A stretch of 64,000 bases of DNA from contig JANUWF010002061.1 in assembly GCA_026120185.1 (NCBI GenBank), positions 806,001 through 870,000 of the forward strand, written 5' to 3'. The translations under genes were made by a program, and so were the position numbers. Source of the DNA: Voacanga thouarsii. Lineage: Eukaryota; Streptophyta; Magnoliopsida; Gentianales; Apocynaceae. Shown piece by piece: positions 59,151-64,000 of this stretch. Position 1 is the stretch's first letter; each line of letters begins with the position of its first letter. A model generated the notes under the pieces. The model was not told the origin of the DNA. It saw nothing but the letters and a program-made list of their open reading frames with translations, and made no database searches.

Positions 59151-60861
59151 TTTTGAAAAATCAAAAATAAAAATAATAATAATTTGTGAAAAACAAAATA
59201 ATTTGTGACTTTATCATCATATTAAATCTGATAATAGTTAATCCTATCACTATGATCTTTAATATGATTAATTTGACTCTTAGAAAAACTGACATAATTT
59301 CTTGAAAAAATTAACAGTTTTCTAAGCTAAGTGTATTAACCACCACGAATTAATTTTCCTTTTAGGTAATAATTTAGAAGATAACTCCATCGTGAAATGA
59401 CCGTTTCTTCTAATTTTCTATAGACATTTCTCGCACTATAACCTCCAATGTGGGCTAGCCGATCATAGCACGTGTCCCGGATTATTAATTACATCCATCC
59501 ATTAGTTCTAAACCCTTGTGGTATCCCCATCCTATACGAGTTCACTCCCAGGGTAACACGAGGGGACCCACGATCTCTAATGAGGATCGTGATGGAAGCC
59601 GTGGAACCCCTCTCCCACTTAGTATTTTAAAATAAGAGTTTTTCTTGAAAAATATCTTTTGAACATTTCAATTAAGTGTTCTTTTAATTCAAAATAAAAC
59701 ATATAAACCCATAAAAAATTTTATATCAAGGTTTATACCCTTTGAGAATTTTTTTTTTCTTTATAGATTAATTTTATTTAAGTTAATAAATTTAATAATT
59801 TCAAAAAAAATCAATAAAACTTTCGAGATATTTTGATCTCAAGTTTAATGTGACAAAAACAAATTTTCTTGTTAAAATTCAATCAAAATGGTTTTCTATT
59901 TTAATTCACAAAAATATCTAAATTCAAAATATTTTCTATGTCAAGGATAAAATCCTTTGAGAAAATAACCAAGAATTAATTTTTGTTCGAATTAAAATTA
60001 ATAATTTGATTTAAGAAAAATATTTTTATTTGTCAATAATTTCAAAGACTTTGGTCTTTGAGAAAACGCACACATAGGGTACAAAAAGAAGTAAGTATGC
60101 TAGAAAACTGTAAACGTTTTCATATTTTTATATTCTTTTAACTTAAATGTCCAAATAATAGAATTAATACATTACTTAATTAATAGTCTTGTTTAATTCT
60201 AATTTTTTTACTATTATTTTTCATATAAAATATTCAAAGAATATTAATTATTGTAATAAAAATAACTTCGACTAGTATGAGACAAATAACTAATTTTTTT
60301 TATTTAATTGGGTCCAGTGCACCCGCCACACTGGATCATGGCCCCATGGGAAAACCCATGGGCCGAGATCCGGACGAGTGCCTATGACCTACCTATTGAT
60401 GTGGTCAAAATTGTTGATCGCGGCAATCACCAATTTGCAAATCACAAATTGATGAATTGCTTCGGCTTCCGCAAGAAAGCTTTCCTCGCAGGAGCCGCGG
60501 TTGCAGCGGCTCCAAGCCACGGCTCGGTGGCTTCTCTCATAGGGGCGGCTCGGCTCAGCTCCGGCAGCTGTTATAGTACCTTATTCTCCAACGATTTTTC
60601 TATATGTTTCAAAGGTTACTGAACGCGATTTTTTCCTCCATTTTCAATCAAAACTTATTCAAACAACCGCCTATACCCTTAAAAATATTGAATTTACACG
60701 ATATCTATAAAAGCAATCAAAATACAGTGTTCCTATACTTCCACTCGCGAAGTTTATAGTGAAACTACCCATACCAAAAAACACGACGGATCAAATATTT
60801 CAACAAAAACAAATATTTTCTTATTTTAGTTAAGCCTAACATGCTTCCTACATTTGCCAAA
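59151..60861 (-). other. Long untranslated leader of Copia-2
   Basis: 1.7 kb between primer site and Gag, unusually long for Copia. It contains a GC-rich island at 60300-60580 in otherwise AT-rich sequence. No protein family was recognised in either strand. Confidence 0.6.
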
Positions 60862-60878
60862 CCATGGCTCTGATACTA
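60862..60878 (-). other. Copia-2 primer-binding site
   Basis: Minus strand TAGTATCAGAGCCATGG, one mismatch to the usual TGGTATCAGAGCC site for initiator-Met tRNA, 2 nt from the LTR. Confidence 0.85.
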
Positions 60879-60880
60879 AT

Positions 60881-62762
60881 TGAAAGTTTAAAATGGCAAA
60901 AATCATCAAACCGATAGCATGCTTACAAAACAAAAATTTACCTCTGTGATTGAATGACCTTTTTTGCACTGATGTAGATGTCTGTACAAGGATGCTTGAA
61001 GTTATTAAATCACGTCCTTGTAAACGTCGACTGCGTTTCATTCACGCGAAGCCTTTGATCTTCCGAAATGGTGCCTGTAGCACTGCCGGTGAAAGCACAA
61101 AGATGTGGGTTTGCTTAGCCTTTGAAGACTTCTCTGTGATTGAAGAAAAAAATCACAGACTTCATTGCCTTCACCAATGGGTTTCGTTTGAGTTTATAAT
61201 TGAATAAAAAGCCAAAGCCTTCAGTGCTTCATTTCCTTTTCATTTCAACACACCGAGAGAGAGGCCAACTACGTGAAAACAGAAAGCTCCATGCTTTCTA
61301 TTATTCTTCATGCAAAACAACACAGAATCCATCCCGTGTTGTTTTTTATTTTTTTAATTATATTTAATTAATTAACTAATTTAATAATTAATTAATTTTA
61401 TTTTACCTTTGGTCTTATTCATTGGGCTAAATAAAATTATTTACTCTTGGGCTTCAATACCCATAAATAATAAATCTCAATTATTTATTTTCTAAACTTC
61501 ATTAAACAATTCAATAAATAATTAACAAGTTCAAATAGATCAATATAAAATATCAGGCCTTTTATCTAGTTTTATATCTAGATTAATTTTTTTAATTATT
61601 CAATTTAGGCCTTAGGCCCTGAATAATTAATTAATCAATTAAACTAGATAAAATATATACTCTCTCTCTCGAGTCTTTTATTTTATTCAAGTACAATAAT
61701 AAATTAGACTAAATAAAATAAAATAAAAATCATAATTATTAAGACTAATTCTTTAACCTAAATCTATCAGGAGTTAAGGGCCATTCCAGGGATCAAAAGA
61801 CATATCGCTTTGACTACTAATATGACCAAAATACCCCCTACTATATAAGTAGATATATTTTGCATTTTAAATATTTTCTATTATCACCATAAGAAAATAT
61901 TGACCCCAAGGATAATGCAGCATTAGCAAAGTTTTCGACCTACAGGTGTAATGACTAAAATACCCCTCTCCGCATCGCCATACATTTAGAGAGGAGGAGT
62001 GTACTAACACCTCTCTAATAGACATCTACCATCCTTAGACTTCTAGTCCAATGATCCACGACTCCTGGAATGTTTTCACTTTTCAAGGGAGCTGCCCTAA
62101 AGTAAACATCCAAGTCATGTTTTCCAGAACCTTGGATAATTAGATCATTTGAATATTCACAAGGGGCGATATAGCGCAGAAGCTATCTTGTACAAGTTTA
62201 TCTTAACTAACTAGTCATATATATCTAACATACAAGTATATCGGCTTTACGAAAAAACCTCAACTACAATATATCAAAATATATGCTTCTAGTTTTGTCA
62301 GACCACCAACTCATATTTAAGCGGTAGAGTATTAGTCCACGTTATAGCAGTAATAGTTTAGGTTTCTTCTAAATAGTACTTTTAAAAACCGCTATTACAG
62401 GTCCTGTTTTACGTATTTAAAATACACTCATGTTATGAAGTGAGTGAACTACTCACTAGCTAAAGGTAACCTATTCCCCATTTGGAATTCATAACACAAT
62501 AATCTAAATATGATGAGATTCCCATTTTCATCAATCGGTTAAGAACAAATATTTATGTGTTAAGTAATTCGTGATCTACACCTTACTGTGAAAGACCACA
62601 ATTCACATGGATAACTTACTTCAATACAATAAGTCATTTCCAAACGAAAATAGTATACAAATAAAATGTAAATTTATAAACAAATTTTGAGAATAAATTT
62701 TTTTATTAATAAATTCGATAATTGCATCAGATAAACTAGTCTAGAGGGTATATATTCCAACA
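60881..62762 (-). repeat. Copia-2 5' LTR (1,882 bp)
   Basis: Direct repeat of 51893-53744; ends TATATTCCAACA on the + strand. Confidence 0.93.
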
Positions 62763-63989
62763 GCTTGAACCTAAAAGAGAGGTGAATATGACATCCGTAT
62801 CCCATATGAAGTTCTGAAGATAAGTCTGAATAGTATATAAGAATTGGCTTAAGTACCTATTGTCAATTTGGGATATCCATTTTAACCCAATAAGAACGGT
62901 GGCTAAATAGTTGACCATGGTACTGCTAGGGTTAGAGTTGCATTTGATAGTAGGTGAATGTAACACACTGATCCCATATAGAATTTTGATGATGTGTGAA
63001 CTAAGCCACTTTGACACACTGATCCCATATGAAATTTTGATGATGTGTGAACTAAACCACACTGCCTGGTTCGTCCCGAATTTGATCCGTAAGTTTGGGC
63101 TCAGTGAAATGGATATTTTATTCTGTCTCCATTTATGAAAAGTCAAGCCGACACAATAGGCATTGCGATGTGAAAGGCTTTTCTTGGAGAAATAGAAGGA
63201 ACATATATCATACATGTAAATTTTGGGAAAGTACCACATGAATATTCTACCATAAAGGGCACTTATGAAAGGTTAAGCCAACACAGTATGCAGTACGATA
63301 CGAAGGGCTTTGCTTGGAGAAATAGAATGAACATGTAACACACATGTAAAATTTGAGAAAGTACCGCATGAATATTCTACCATAAAAGGTATTCAAGAAT
63401 TGGTACATGAAATCTTAATGAATTTGAAAGAAATTGTATTGAGAAATAATCTATATGGAACTTGTGACACATTTTTTTGTTTCAGGAGGTCCTGGATATG
63501 TAACTATTCAAGATATCGTCTCTAAATTTGATCCGTAAATTTTGGGCTTAAAAATCGGTGAATGTGATACATTGATCACATATGGGATTTTGATGATTTG
63601 TGAACTAAGCCACATTTCCTAGTTGGTCCCGAATTTGATCTGTAAGTTTGGGTTTAGCAAAAATACTTAGGCCTAAAGGAGGGATGAATGTGACATTCTG
63701 ATTCCACACGAAATTCTGAAAATAAGCCTAAATGGTATATAAGAATTGGTCTAACTATCCATTGTCAACTTGAGATATCCATTTTGGTAAAAAAAGGACG
63801 GTAGCCAAATAGTTGATTATAATGTTGCCAAGCCTATAGTCGCATTTCTAAACTCGTGGGCACGAAACGTGATATTTAGTATTACGGTAGGCAATTAGTC
63901 TCCATGTAGGAACTAAGCCGTAAATTATGGGCCTAAAAAGGGATAAATGTGACAATTATGGGTAAATGTGATACCCCGATCCCATATGA
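62763..63989 (+). repeat. TRIM-like tandem array, right part
   Basis: Begins with the rest of the internal region interrupted at 51892 (GCTTGAACCTAAAAGAGAGG, a polypurine tract), then an LTR-like part from about 62787 (CCCATATGAAGTTCTGAAG, GGTATATAAGAATTGG-type words). Truncated and fused LTR-like copies follow at about 62960, 63015, 63560, 63690 and 63940. A separate 130-bp tandem pair (ATGAAA(A/G)GT(C/T)AAGCC at 63135 and 63265; shared TTGGAGAAATAGAA and GAATATTCTACCATAAA) lies in the middle. Confidence 0.75.
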
Positions 63990-64000
63990 CACTACAAGAA
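63990..64000 (+). mobile_element. Possible start of another CACTA element (cut by the window edge)
   Basis: CACTACAAGAA is the common CACTA terminal sequence and interrupts a TRIM-like LTR right after CCCATATGA. Only 11 bases are visible. Confidence 0.4.

Larger units (their letters stand above)
51893..62762 (-). mobile_element. Ty1/Copia retrotransposon, 10.87 kb, minus strand, with a nested solo LTR
   Basis: Direct LTRs 51893-53744 and 60881-62762 begin TGAA(G/A)GTTTAAAATGG. The right copy ends CCAACA and the left copy CTAATA. The 5-bp target duplication GCTTG is exact (51888-51892, 62763-62767). A primer site (minus TAGTATCAGAGCCATGG, 60862-60878) and a polypurine tract (about 53745-53757) are in place. 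Gag-pol on the minus strand is decayed. A 1.5 kb solo LTR interrupts it. The LTRs differ at many sites, so the insertion is fairly old. Confidence 0.95.

Noticed and set aside
60308..60622. 104-codon frame rich in Ala and Ser
   Set aside because: It lies in the GC-rich leader island, antisense to the element, with no recognised family; length is expected for GC-rich DNA.

Overview
This window is nuclear DNA from a flowering plant, probably a eudicot. It is AT-rich and has intron-containing genes. Most of it is transposable elements of typical plant classes: Ty1/Copia, Ty3/Gypsy, TRIM, CACTA, MULE, hAT, Tc1/mariner and Stowaway, and Helitron. The species cannot be named from the sequence alone. 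All calls come from reading the sequence and from recalled family motifs; no alignment was computed.

The host content is a tandem cluster of GDSL-type esterase/lipase genes, all on the + strand. Five copies or remnants can be seen: exons 4 and 5 of a frameshifted copy (24-1028); an exon 1 scrap with a spoiled start (10063-10187); a copy split into a 5' piece (13965-14115) and an exon 2/intron 2 piece (27260-29540); one intact five-exon gene (33266-37600, 389 codons plus stop, all catalytic residues present); and a copy starting only 294 bp further on (37895). The last copy has exon 1 split by a Helitron and exon 2 split by a Copia element.

Layout. 1-9.1 kb: decayed GDSL exons, then a Gypsy gag remnant (- strand) interrupted by a 5.7 kb CACTA element that carries an alpha-tubulin exon fragment. 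10.2-11.5 kb: mariner-like transposase remnant. 14.1-25.3 kb: an 11.15 kb MULE with a perfect 9-bp target duplication, a MuDR-type transposase pseudogene, a plant-mobile-domain pseudogene, a 164-bp satellite array with higher-order structure, and six 23-bp palindromes near its ends. 25.3-33 kb: SINE- and LTR-like scraps, a GDSL intron with an hAT MITE and a Mutator-type MITE, then AT-rich sequence. 33.2-37.6 kb: the intact GDSL gene. 37.9-48.2 kb: the disrupted GDSL gene, with a 4.28 kb Helitron carrying an SMC1 fragment and a 5.4 kb Copia element. 48.5-49.4 kb: an hAT element. 49.6-64 kb: TRIM-like repeats in both orientations, with a 10.87 kb Copia element (itself carrying a solo LTR) inserted in one of them. 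The window ends on what may be the first 11 bases of another CACTA element.

The most notable points are two independent captures of host gene fragments by different transposon classes (alpha-tubulin by CACTA, SMC1 by Helitron), the palindromic termini and internal higher-order satellite of the MULE, and the contrast between one intact GDSL gene and its immediate neighbour with two insertions in an otherwise clean reading frame.
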